Assembly: GCA_014654705.1 (NCBI GenBank) | Contig: JACVZY010000049.1 | Coordinates: 1-45,962, forward strand | DNA from: Ignavibacteria bacterium | GTDB lineage: Bacteria; Bacteroidota; Ignavibacteria; Kapaibacteriales; UBA4661 | Direction: 5' to 3' | DNA: 45,962 nucleotides | Shown here: one piece after another, positions 33,008-40,236 of the stretch | How positions within the stretch are numbered: position 1 is the stretch's first letter | Layout: every line of letters begins with the position of its first letter | Notes under the pieces: generated by a model | Seen by the model: only the letters and a program-made list of their open reading frames with translations | What the model was told of the DNA's origin: nothing | Databases searched by the model: none | Program-made: the position numbers and the translations under genes

Positions 33008-33730
33008 TTACCCTTTTCGCTGTACCACTTTTGCCGGAATGCCCATCACAACCGTTCCTGCTTCAACGCTTTTGGTAACAACAGCACCAGCGCCTACGAC
33101 AGCATTCTTGCCAATGACGATGTTAGGAAGAAGTTTTGCGCCAACGCCAATCATTGCCCCTTCTTCAATCGTCGGACCAACCACGTGCGCGTCAGTATAA
33201 CCGTGCTGCCCGATATCGTTATCATTGGAAGTAAACACGCCGCCAGAAATAAATGCTCCGTCGCGGATGTCCATATTGCCAGCCATCCAAGAGTTATCCA
33301 TAATTTTCACGCCATTACCAATGCGGACATTATAGTTAATCGTGACTTGCCGTCCGATAACGGTTTTATTACCAATCGTGCATTGCTCACGAATGGAAGC
33401 ACCGTCGCCGATGAGCGAGTTTTCACCGATGCTTACGTCGTAGTAAATCACGGCGTGAGGTCCGATGGAGGAATTATTGCCAATCCGTACAACGCGCTCA
33501 AAGACAGGTGTCCGTGAAAGCGCTCCGGCACCTTTTGGCTCTTTGCCAACGACTGCGCCAGGAAAAACCTCGACGCCGTCGCCAATTTCGACGCCGTCGC
33601 CAATGACGACGTGCGGATGAATAACGACATTAGCACCAATCCGCGCTCCATCACGTATCACGGCAAATTCAGCAATGCGCGTGTTTTCGCCGATAGTGCT
33701 TGTTTCAACCACTGCCAGTTTTGAAATCAT
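33008..33730 (-). CDS. Hexapeptide-repeat acyltransferase (FdtC/WbpD-like)
   Basis: This 240-aa protein is made almost entirely of left-handed beta-helix hexapeptides ([IV]GxxxxI type: IGENTRIAEF, IGDGVEIGDGVEV, IGNNSSIGPHAVI, IGNKTVIGRQV). It ends in the typical VGAGAVVTKSVEAGTVVMGIPAKVV. The middle contains NYNVRIGNG and NDNDIGQHGYTD in place of the usual catalytic loop. The context with FdtA-type isomerases suggests N-acetylation of the 3-amino group of the dTDP-sugar. ATG 33730 is chosen over an in-frame GTG at 33739. Confidence 0.85.
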   Translation of the reverse strand: MISKLAVVETSTIGENTRIAEFAVIRDGARIGANVVIHPHVVIGDGVEIGDGVEVFPGAVVGKEPKGAGALSRTPVFERVVRIGNNSSIGPHAVIYYDVSIGENSLIGDGASIREQCTIGNKTVIGRQVTINYNVRIGNGVKIMDNSWMAGNMDIRDGAFISGGVFTSNDNDIGQHGYTDAHVVGPTIEEGAMIGVGAKLLPNIVIGKNAVVGAGAVVTKSVEAGTVVMGIPAKVVQRKG

Positions 33731-33751
33731 AGATGCCACCGTAGTAAAAGA

Positions 33752-34060
33752 TTATTTCAAGCCCTTCGCATGAAGCATTTTCTGCGCCTCGACAAAATAG
33801 CCGCGCATCGGCTCATAGAGGGAACGAGCAGCATCCCAGTTTTGAACTTTTGAGTGTTCCATGAGCGTAATACCCAGTCTTGCTGGGTCTTCCAGACCGA
33901 ACTGCAAACACGAGCCTTTCAGCGTGTGTCCAAGCCGATAAAGACGCTGTTCGTCTTTTTTGTCGATAATTTCGTTGAATTCTGCATCAAGCTGCTTGAG
34001 CCAGTCCGAAACAAATTCCGGTAAAAGCTCCAATATTATCGGGTCATCGGGTAGTGTCAT
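33752..34060 (-). CDS. Histidine phosphotransfer (Hpt) domain protein
   Basis: This 102-aa single-domain protein has the Hpt signature RLGHTLKGSCLQFGL with phospho-accepting H45, followed by the usual helix ARLGITLMEHSKVQNWDAARSLY. It would relay phosphate between a hybrid kinase and a response regulator. No kinase or receiver gene is nearby, so its partners are elsewhere. It is 21 bases upstream of the acyltransferase gene and may share its transcript. Confidence 0.85.
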   Translation of the reverse strand: MTLPDDPIILELLPEFVSDWLKQLDAEFNEIIDKKDEQRLYRLGHTLKGSCLQFGLEDPARLGITLMEHSKVQNWDAARSLYEPMRGYFVEAQKMLHAKGLK

Positions 34061-34146
34061 TGCTGCAATTGAACAACAGATGATAAAAAGGGTAAATTAG
34101 CACTGCAATCTAATAGTTCGGACTAGCGCAAACAAGGATTTTTCTC

Positions 34147-34154
34147 TATTTTTG
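34147..34154 (+). promoter_or_regulatory. Candidate -7 element (TAnnTTTG) for the Gfo/Idh/MocA gene
   Basis: TATTTTTG lies 42 bases before the ATG at 34197, in the divergent gap with the Hpt gene. No clear TTTG is at the right distance upstream, so the call is tentative. Confidence 0.35.
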
Positions 34155-34196
34155 TAGTCTAACCCAAAACAATTTGATGCAAGAACGCTTTTGACT

Positions 34197-35207
34197 ATGA
34201 ACAAAGTACGAATAGCCCTTATTGGCGCAGGAAATATTGCGCAAAGTATTCACCTTCCCATTCTGAGCAAGCTCCCGGGAGTGGAGATTATTGCCCTCTG
34301 CGACCGCAATAAATCAAAGGCGAAGTTGCTGGCAGAACGATACAAAATTCCCCACATTACTCAAGAAGTCAGCGACCTCTTGAAAATTGACGGTATTGAT
34401 GCGGTGGACATCTGCACAAGTACCGATGCGCACTACGAAGTCGCCGTGCAGTGTATTGAAGCCGGCAAAGATGCTCTCATCGAAAAGCCCCTTGCCCGCT
34501 CATGGCAGGAAGCCGCCATGATAGACGAAACAGCAAAGCGCCACGAGCGCAAAGTCATGGTAGCGATGAATCACCGCTTCCGCCCTGACACTATCACGCT
34601 TAAAAGCATTATTGAGCGCGGCGAATTGGGGAAATTTCACTATATCAAATCAGGCTGGCTCAAACAGCGCTCCAGCGAACAAAAATGGCTTGCCCAGGCA
34701 GACCGCTCCGGTGGCGGCGTGATGCTGGATTTGGGCATTGTACTCATAGACCTCATGCTCTGGCTCACGAACTTCCCGAAAGTCCATTCCGTCAGAGCAG
34801 TTATGCAAAAACACCAGACAAAAAATGTTGAAGATTTTGTAACAGGTTTTCTCAATTTTTCGGATGATACGGTTGCGATTTTTGAAACAAGCTGGACACT
34901 CCAACGCCCCGAAGAACTCTACTACTGCAACTTCTTTGCCGATAAAGGTAGCGCTTTTATCAACCCGCTCAAAATCATTCGCCGCAGAGGAAATGAGTTC
35001 ATCAGTGCCGAATCGCCGGATACGACCCGCTCAAAAACATCTCTCTACCAGAAATCGTACCAAAACGAACTTCAGCATTTTGTCAATGCCGTACAAGGTC
35101 TTGTTCCGGTTGCTTCCACACCTGCAGAGGCTGTTCACCGTATGCGCGTAATTGATGCGCTTTACGTTTCTGCACGGGAGCGCACGGAAATTTTGCTGGA
35201 TGCGTGA
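34197..35207 (+). CDS. Gfo/Idh/MocA family oxidoreductase
   Basis: This 336-aa NAD(P)-dependent sugar oxidoreductase has an N-terminal Rossmann fold (VRIALIGAGNIAQSIHLPIL, with the GxGxxx dinucleotide loop). GIDAVDICTSTDAHYEVAVQCIEAGKDALIEKPLARS contains the conserved EKP. The second domain includes HRFRPDT and GGGVMLDLGIVLIDLMLWL, the usual catalytic DxGxHxxD region in a variant form (D-L-G-I-V-L-I-D), so the catalytic His is replaced. The substrate is unknown. ATG 34197 is preferred to the TTG at 34191. It could act on nucleotide sugars given the genes on the other side of the divergent gap. Confidence 0.87.
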   Translation: MNKVRIALIGAGNIAQSIHLPILSKLPGVEIIALCDRNKSKAKLLAERYKIPHITQEVSDLLKIDGIDAVDICTSTDAHYEVAVQCIEAGKDALIEKPLARSWQEAAMIDETAKRHERKVMVAMNHRFRPDTITLKSIIERGELGKFHYIKSGWLKQRSSEQKWLAQADRSGGGVMLDLGIVLIDLMLWLTNFPKVHSVRAVMQKHQTKNVEDFVTGFLNFSDDTVAIFETSWTLQRPEELYYCNFFADKGSAFINPLKIIRRRGNEFISAESPDTTRSKTSLYQKSYQNELQHFVNAVQGLVPVASTPAEAVHRMRVIDALYVSARERTEILLDA

Positions 35208-35290
35208 CAGGGATTACGAAGAGTACATTCAGAAAATACGTCCAGAATACATCCTGTTTATCCCTGCAATCCCACAAATCTGCGTTCTTT
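35208..35290. repeat. CAGGGAT/ATCCCTG intergenic repeat
   Basis: CAGGGAT (35208-35214) begins 1 base after the oxidoreductase stop and is complementary to ATCCCTG (35260-35266). AATCCCACAAATCTGCG follows. The element fills the gap before the ABC ATPase start and resembles those at 11.5 and 12.5 kb. Confidence 0.45.
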
Positions 35291-35310
35291 TACGAAAGTA
35301 CTTGAAGAAA

Positions 35311-36279
35311 ATGCCCAATTCCATCGAAGTCCGTAATCTCACGAAAATCTACCGCAGCCACATCAAGCAAGAAGGCTTGGCGGGTTCGCTGAAGTCGTTT
35401 TTCAAACGTGAGTATAAGGAACGACGCGCTGTGGATGGCATTACATTCGATATTGCCCAAGGCGAACTGGTCGGGATGCTAGGCGCAAACGGTGCCGGCA
35501 AGACAACCACGCTCAAGATGCTCTCCGGATTGCTCCAGCCCACAAGCGGCGAGGCGCACGTGATGGGCTTTACGCCGTGGAAACGAGAAAACGAGTTCAA
35601 GCGCCACTTTGCGATTGTGATGGGGCAGCGAAACCAGCTTTGGTGGGACTTACCGGCGGCAGATGCTTTTTTGCTGAATAAAGAGATTTATCGTATTCCC
35701 GAAGCCGACTATCGCAAGCGACTTGGTGACCTCGCCGAACGCCTCGCCATCAGCGACAAACTGCACGTGCAGGTGCGCCGTCTCTCGCTCGGAGAGCGCA
35801 TGAAATGTGAGCTTATCGGTTCTCTGCTCCATGCACCACGAGTGCTGTTTTTGGACGAACCGACGATAGGACTGGATGTGATTGCACAACAATCCGTCCG
35901 CGAATTTATCAAAGAGTACAATCGTGATAGCGAAACGACGATTATCCTCACCAGCCACTACATGAGCGACATTGAGGAACTTTGTGAGCGAGTAATCGTC
36001 ATTGATGACGGAACAATAATGTTCGATGGTGCTTTGCGTCAACTCGTGGCAAAGTATGTGGATGAAAAAATCATCACGGTCGTTTTTCGGCATAGCGTCG
36101 AGAGGTCAGCGTTGGAGGGCTTTGGAACGATTTCTGAATGGCAACCCGAGCGGACGCAGCTCAGAGCGCCACGCGGCGAGATAGCGACGATTGCAGCATC
36201 CATCCTGAACTCGCATGAGGTAGCCGACCTTACGATTGAAGAAGTGCCGATTGAGGAAGTAATCCGTAAGATTTTGTAA
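35311..36279 (+). CDS. ABC-2 type transporter ATP-binding protein (COG4586-like)
   Basis: This 322-aa ATPase starts at the ATG at 35311; a longer frame from 35152 would run through the repeat and the preceding gene. Motifs are Walker A GANGAGKTT, Q-loop MGQRNQLWWDLP, signature LSLGERMKCEL, Walker B RVLFLDEPTIGLD and H-loop ILTSHYMSD. The sequence resembles the YhaQ/COG4586 group with its typical WWDLP and GERMK. These normally come with two DUF990-like permease genes, which are absent here; clpS follows. The transported substrate is unknown. Confidence 0.88.
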   Translation: MPNSIEVRNLTKIYRSHIKQEGLAGSLKSFFKREYKERRAVDGITFDIAQGELVGMLGANGAGKTTTLKMLSGLLQPTSGEAHVMGFTPWKRENEFKRHFAIVMGQRNQLWWDLPAADAFLLNKEIYRIPEADYRKRLGDLAERLAISDKLHVQVRRLSLGERMKCELIGSLLHAPRVLFLDEPTIGLDVIAQQSVREFIKEYNRDSETTIILTSHYMSDIEELCERVIVIDDGTIMFDGALRQLVAKYVDEKIITVVFRHSVERSALEGFGTISEWQPERTQLRAPRGEIATIAASILNSHEVADLTIEEVPIEEVIRKIL

Positions 36280-36340
36280 ATTGCGGACGAGTCATCGAAT
36301 ATTTTTTCACCAACGACTGTCTAATTTCCAACACCATACC

Positions 36341-36727
36341 ATGAATACCGCACAAACGCCATATTTGACTGAGGATGACGTTTGCAAACGCAGTCTCGTC
36401 GCACCATATTCGGCAATCTATTTTATTTCGCATAGCACACCATTTTCCAATGCTCCGGCGGAATTAGATTTGCCGGAACTGGATGAAGAAGTCGTCACGA
36501 AACTAAATAGCCGCGTAATTTTGTTTAACGACGAGTGGCACAGTTTCGATGAGGTTATCGAACAAATTATCAAAGCCATCGGCTGCGGCTACGACAAAGC
36601 GGAAGACCTTACGTTAGAGGTTCATAATGCCGGAAAAGCGATGGTGTACGAAGGCGATATGAACGAATGTCTGCGCGTAAGCAACGTACTGGAAGAAATT
36701 ATGCTCCGAACACAAATTGAATGTTGA
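36341..36727 (+). CDS. clpS: ATP-dependent Clp protease adaptor ClpS
   Basis: ClpS delivers N-degron substrates to ClpAP/ClpCP. From the ATG at 36341 the protein is 128 aa, with an N-terminal extension of ~55 residues and a ClpS core. The core shows RVILFNDEWHSFDEVIEQIIKAIG (the Asn-Asp-Glu of the N-end-binding pocket), LTLEVHNAGKAMVYEGD and CLRVSNVLEEIMLRTQIE, the Bacteroidota form of the family. A start at 36281 is possible but less likely. Confidence 0.9.
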   Translation: MNTAQTPYLTEDDVCKRSLVAPYSAIYFISHSTPFSNAPAELDLPELDEEVVTKLNSRVILFNDEWHSFDEVIEQIIKAIGCGYDKAEDLTLEVHNAGKAMVYEGDMNECLRVSNVLEEIMLRTQIEC

Positions 36728-36773
36728 GGCTTCAATATTTAAGGTACTTGCCATGATTGAGTCGCTTGATTTT

Positions 36774-37370
36774 ATGAGCCGTCTGCGGCTTATCAGCATC
36801 ATTTGCCTCACGGCAGTTTTTTCTTGGGGCTGCACCAAAGAAGCGCCAGCGCAAGTATACAAGCGTGTTCCCGATGTCCTTATCCGCACAGTCAAAGGTG
36901 ACACCGTACGACTCTCGGTACTCTACAAGCAATCCCCCGTACTCTTGTCCGTCTATTTGGGCGTTGGCTGTCCGATGTGCGTAATGTCCATGAAACAGCT
37001 TTCGCAACACGCTTATCGTTTCAAAAGTTATGGCTGGAACGTGGTAGGACTCAGCAACGACACACCGGAAGACAACCGTGAGGCGCTGGAAAAACCAAAT
37101 TTGGATAGTAGTTTTATTCAGCCGGGCGGCGCTTTTGCCGTAGAGCTTTTTTCTGATAATGACCATGCAGCCATGGAAGCACTTGACTGCTATCGCCGCA
37201 ATCTGAACACAGAGCGGCACGGAATGTTTTTAATTGACACCGCAGGCAATATCCGATTTGAACGCATAGACCGCCGACCATTTCAGGATTGGAATATGCT
37301 CACTGATAGCATGAAAGCTATTAGCATAAGAAATCCCTCCGATAGCCGAAAGACCGCTCACATACACTAG
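36774..37370 (+). CDS. Redoxin-domain lipoprotein (AhpC/TSA-like)
   Basis: This 198-aa protein starts at ATG 36774, giving a clean lipoprotein signal MSRLRLISIICLTAVFSWGC with lipid Cys20. An ATG at 36753 would add seven residues. The thioredoxin-like fold shows RLSVLYKQSPVLLSVYLGVGCPMCVMSMKQL, with C66-P-M-C69 at the usual peroxidatic/CxxC position, then VVGLSNDTPEDN and GMFLIDTAGNIRFERI. It probably acts as a membrane-tethered thiol oxidoreductase or peroxiredoxin in the periplasm. It follows clpS by 46 bases. Confidence 0.78.
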   Translation: MSRLRLISIICLTAVFSWGCTKEAPAQVYKRVPDVLIRTVKGDTVRLSVLYKQSPVLLSVYLGVGCPMCVMSMKQLSQHAYRFKSYGWNVVGLSNDTPEDNREALEKPNLDSSFIQPGGAFAVELFSDNDHAAMEALDCYRRNLNTERHGMFLIDTAGNIRFERIDRRPFQDWNMLTDSMKAISIRNPSDSRKTAHIH

Positions 37371-37405
37371 CGACCCAATTTTTGTACCTTTTTTACCACC
37401 CATCT

Positions 37406-38779
37406 ATGCCCCGTTTCACACCTTTCTTACACATTCTTGCATTTGCGCTGGGCGCATGGATATTGGCATCATGCAATATTAGCGGCACAAACGATTTGCC
37501 CGAAGCAGGCTCCAGTTTTGCACTCTTGCAGGAAAAAGTTCTCACGCCCAACTGCGCCACAAGCGGCTGCCACGATTCACGTAACGCAACCGGCGGCTTA
37601 GATTTATCGCCGGCAGTGGCGTATCAAAATCTTGTGGGCGTGGCACCGACCAACCAAAATGCGAAAGCAGACAAACTCTTGCGCGTAAAAGCGGGCGACC
37701 CGTACAAAAGTTTCCTTTACAACAAACTGGACAGCGCAAACATACATGCTTCCGATGGCTACGGAAGCCCGATGCCACTTGGTTCGCGGGCAGTCACCGC
37801 AGGGCAACTTGATTTTATCAAATTCTGGATTTCTGCCGGAGCACCGAAAAACGGAACGGTCGCTGACGCAAAACTTCTGGAAGATACTCGCTCCCAAAAT
37901 GAGACCCTGACACTTCCCCCGCCAGCACAAGGCGTACAGATGCGTCTCGACCCCTTTAGCGTGCCACCGCAAAATGAGCGCGAAATCTACTTTGCGCGGC
38001 AAAATACACAAGAATTGATTATGACGAAATTCGAGATGGTGCAGCGCGACCGCAGTCACCATTTCATTCTCTACGGCTATGACCCTGCACGCTCAGGAGC
38101 AACAACCCCCAAGCCGAATATTATCCGTGACCTTTACCTGCCGGATGGTCAGCTTATTCCGGCACGATTCCCCGAAATGTCCGGTCGCACGTTTCTTATC
38201 GCTTCGCAGCTCAAGGCAGAAACCATTCAATTCCCCGAAGGAATGGCAATGCGAATCCCCGCAAACTGGCTTCTGGACTTCAATTCGCACTACACCAACG
38301 GCACACGTGATACCATTCGCGGTGAAGTTGTTTTCAATATCCACACCACGACCGCTGACCGCGTGAAGACCTTTATTCGTCCTCTGCAACTTGGCTTTTT
38401 CAACCTTCTGCTTCAACCAAAACGCGAGACCGTCGTAGAGACTACGTTCCGCGTTGGCGGAGGCGGCTCCGGAAGCGGTCAGGACAGCTTTAGCAGCCGC
38501 GATAGTGTGGTCAATATTATCGGGCTTACTTCGCATACGCACCGCATGGGCAAAAAATTTGTCATACAAATTGTAGGCGGAGCACGGAATGGCGAAGTGG
38601 TTTATACGGCGACAAACTGGCTCAATCCTCCGCTCCTGAACTTTACAACCCCGATTGTGCTTCGGCGCGGCGAAGGCTTGAAATCTGTGGTTACGTACTA
38701 TAACGACACAAACGAAACCGTTACCTTTGGTTTTCGCTCGACAGACGAAATGAATTTCATCTTCGGATATTTTTATTGA
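37406..38779 (+). CDS. Lipoprotein with cytochrome-c-like domain and PHM-like copper oxygenase domain
   Basis: This 457-aa protein starts at ATG 37406. Its signal ends in WILASC (lipid Cys23). Residues ~40-150 look like a small c-type cytochrome domain, with heme site C50-ATSG-C55-H56 and a later GSPMPLG Met. The second half has the ligand set of peptidylglycine/dopamine monooxygenases: H218-H219 (RSHHFILYGY), H295 (NSHYTNG), H377-T-H379 (TSHTHRMG) and M449 (DEMNF), i.e. CuH and CuM sites complete. A Gly/Ser-rich linker lies at 351-360. It would be an extracytoplasmic copper oxygenase with a built-in electron carrier; the substrate is unknown. It ends in a strong terminator. Confidence 0.8.
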   Translation: MPRFTPFLHILAFALGAWILASCNISGTNDLPEAGSSFALLQEKVLTPNCATSGCHDSRNATGGLDLSPAVAYQNLVGVAPTNQNAKADKLLRVKAGDPYKSFLYNKLDSANIHASDGYGSPMPLGSRAVTAGQLDFIKFWISAGAPKNGTVADAKLLEDTRSQNETLTLPPPAQGVQMRLDPFSVPPQNEREIYFARQNTQELIMTKFEMVQRDRSHHFILYGYDPARSGATTPKPNIIRDLYLPDGQLIPARFPEMSGRTFLIASQLKAETIQFPEGMAMRIPANWLLDFNSHYTNGTRDTIRGEVVFNIHTTTADRVKTFIRPLQLGFFNLLLQPKRETVVETTFRVGGGGSGSGQDSFSSRDSVVNIIGLTSHTHRMGKKFVIQIVGGARNGEVVYTATNWLNPPLLNFTTPIVLRRGEGLKSVVTYYNDTNETVTFGFRSTDEMNFIFGYFY

Positions 38780-38805
38780 TACCGCAAAATCAAACATTTA
38801 CATGG

Positions 38806-38835
38806 GGCTTTCAGAAATTTCTGGAAGCCTTTTTT
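38806..38835 (+). terminator. Intrinsic terminator after the copper-oxygenase-like gene
   Basis: GGCTTTCAG (38806-38814) pairs with CTGGAAGCC (38821-38829), one G-U included, over a 6-nt loop; six T follow (38830-38835). Confidence 0.9.
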
Positions 38836-38857
38836 ATGGGACTTTTTCACATCGTCT

Positions 38858-39130
38858 ATGCAACGAATAGCAATTCACGTTTCCGGTAGAGTGCAAGGTG
38901 TAGGCTATCGGGCATTTGTGGTACGGCAAGCAGAAGAGCTTGGAATCAAGGGTTGGACACGGAATCTTGCAAACGGCGATGTGCAAACGCTTGCCGAAGG
39001 AAACAAGGAAACGCTTGAGCAATTTCTATCACGCCTACTTGAGGGACCACGGTATGCAGAAGTGATGCGGCATAACACACTCTACTCGGAGGCAACTGGC
39101 GAATTTACAGGCTTTAGCATCCGCTCCTGA
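38858..39130 (+). CDS. acyP: Acylphosphatase
   Basis: This 90-aa enzyme hydrolyses acyl phosphates. The family signature is complete: HVSGRVQGVGYRAFVVRQA with the phosphate-binding Arg at the end of the loop, and GWTRNLANGDVQTLAEG with the catalytic Asn. It ends in TGFSIRS, as usual. It is separated from the gene before by a terminator. Confidence 0.95.
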   Translation: MQRIAIHVSGRVQGVGYRAFVVRQAEELGIKGWTRNLANGDVQTLAEGNKETLEQFLSRLLEGPRYAEVMRHNTLYSEATGEFTGFSIRS

Positions 39131-39157
39131 GGTATTTCCGAAAGTATTTTCCAAGCG

Positions 39158-39364
39158 TTATCGGAAATAGACTTGATATGCCATAATCGCCAGCGCTATC
39201 AGCACGAGCCAAATCACAACTTTGATAAGTTTCTTCAAAATAGCAAAGCCAATGCCAACAGCAATAACCGCCAAAACGACCTGAAGAAAAAGCGGTAGAT
39301 GCGAGATTTTATCAATGATTTCGGAAACAAATCCCATTCTGGCAGTGAGAAAAGCAAGATTCAT
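39158..39364 (-). CDS. Small membrane protein
   Basis: This 68-aa protein has an amphipathic start (MGFVSEIIDKISHLPLFLQ) and two adjacent hydrophobic helices (VVLAVIAVGIGFAILKKL and VVIWLVLIALAIMAYQVYF). No family is recognised. It is transcribed divergently from the lipoate ligase-like gene over a 44-bp gap. ATG 39364 or 39337 could be the start. Confidence 0.5.
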   Translation of the reverse strand: MNLAFLTARMGFVSEIIDKISHLPLFLQVVLAVIAVGIGFAILKKLIKVVIWLVLIALAIMAYQVYFR

Positions 39365-39408
39365 AGCGGTACGCAAAGAAATAAACAATAACAATTATCC
39401 TTACGAAA

Positions 39409-40230
39409 ATGCACATTCTTGAAGAAATAGCAGACAAAAAAAAGCAGACTACGGTGGAAAATGCACAGCATCTTTTTGGCGTAGAATCGTTGGAAGAGAT
39501 TGATATTGTTGTCCATACAGACTACGAACCGCAAGCAAACATGAACATTGACCACGAACGCGCCTTGGCGCTTCAGCCCGGCACGGCAAAGCCAATGTTG
39601 CGTTTATATTCATGGAAGCCGCACGCTGTGTCGCTGGGAGCGCACCAACGCGAAAGCGATATAGACCGCACTGCTTGCGAGCGCTTGGGAATAGCTGTTG
39701 TGCGCCGTCCCACGGGCGGACGGGCAATTGTCCATGCAGACGAACTCACGTACTCGGTTGTTTTACCGCTGACAACAACGAATGAACCCAACCGCACCAT
39801 TCACGATATTTACCGTGAGGTGAATATTCTCTTGCTTAGGGCGCTTCACCGCATGGGCGCAACCATGCTTGACTTTGAAAAAAAACAGCCGGATTTTCGG
39901 GCGCACTACAAAAGCGGAAGCGTTGCCATGCCGTGCTTTGCCAGTTCGGCACGGCATGAAATCGTGCACGGAACGCGGAAAGTCGTGGGAAGCGCACAAA
40001 AGCTGTATGGAAGCGTGGTCTTGCAGCACGGCTCCATTCTGCTTGGCAGAGGACATGAGCGCTTGGCGGACATTTTGAACCTACACAACGATGCCGAACG
40101 GGAGCAGATTCGTACGACAATCTGTTCACGTTCGGCATCATTAGGAGAATTATTTGGGCGCTCGGTTTCTTTTGAGGAATGTGCCGAAGCAATTCTGAGC
40201 ACCATCAAGCTGAGCACCATCAAGAACTAG
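39409..40230 (+). CDS. Octanoyl/lipoate-protein transferase (LipM/LplA type)
   Basis: This 273-aa protein is of the biotin/lipoate ligase fold. RRPTGGRAIVHADELTYSVV is the lipoyl-AMP/octanoyl binding block, and GTRKVVGSAQKLY carries the catalytic Lys191. A Cys at position 176 in SVAMPCFASSARHEIV matches the acyl-thioester Cys of LipM, so octanoyltransferase is somewhat more likely than ligase. It modifies E2 or GcvH lipoyl domains. The last nine residues come from a short tandem duplication (STIKL-STIKN). Confidence 0.85.
   Translation: MHILEEIADKKKQTTVENAQHLFGVESLEEIDIVVHTDYEPQANMNIDHERALALQPGTAKPMLRLYSWKPHAVSLGAHQRESDIDRTACERLGIAVVRRPTGGRAIVHADELTYSVVLPLTTTNEPNRTIHDIYREVNILLLRALHRMGATMLDFEKKQPDFRAHYKSGSVAMPCFASSARHEIVHGTRKVVGSAQKLYGSVVLQHGSILLGRGHERLADILNLHNDAEREQIRTTICSRSASLGELFGRSVSFEECAEAILSTIKLSTIKN
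40195..40225 (+). repeat. 15-bp tandem repeat at the end of the lipM-like gene
   Basis: CTGAGCACCATCAAG occurs twice in a row (near 40196-40210 and 40211-40225) just before the stop. It keeps the frame and lengthens the protein by five residues. Confidence 0.8.
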
Positions 40231-40236
40231 CACGTG

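Noticed and set aside
32999-33517. 172-aa plus-strand ORF
   Set aside because: Antisense to the hexapeptide acyltransferase; the repeat-like appearance reflects the hexapeptides on the other strand.
35152-35310. N-terminal extension of the ABC ATPase
   Set aside because: It would overlap the oxidoreductase gene and run through an intergenic repeat; the ABC domain starts right after the ATG at 35311.
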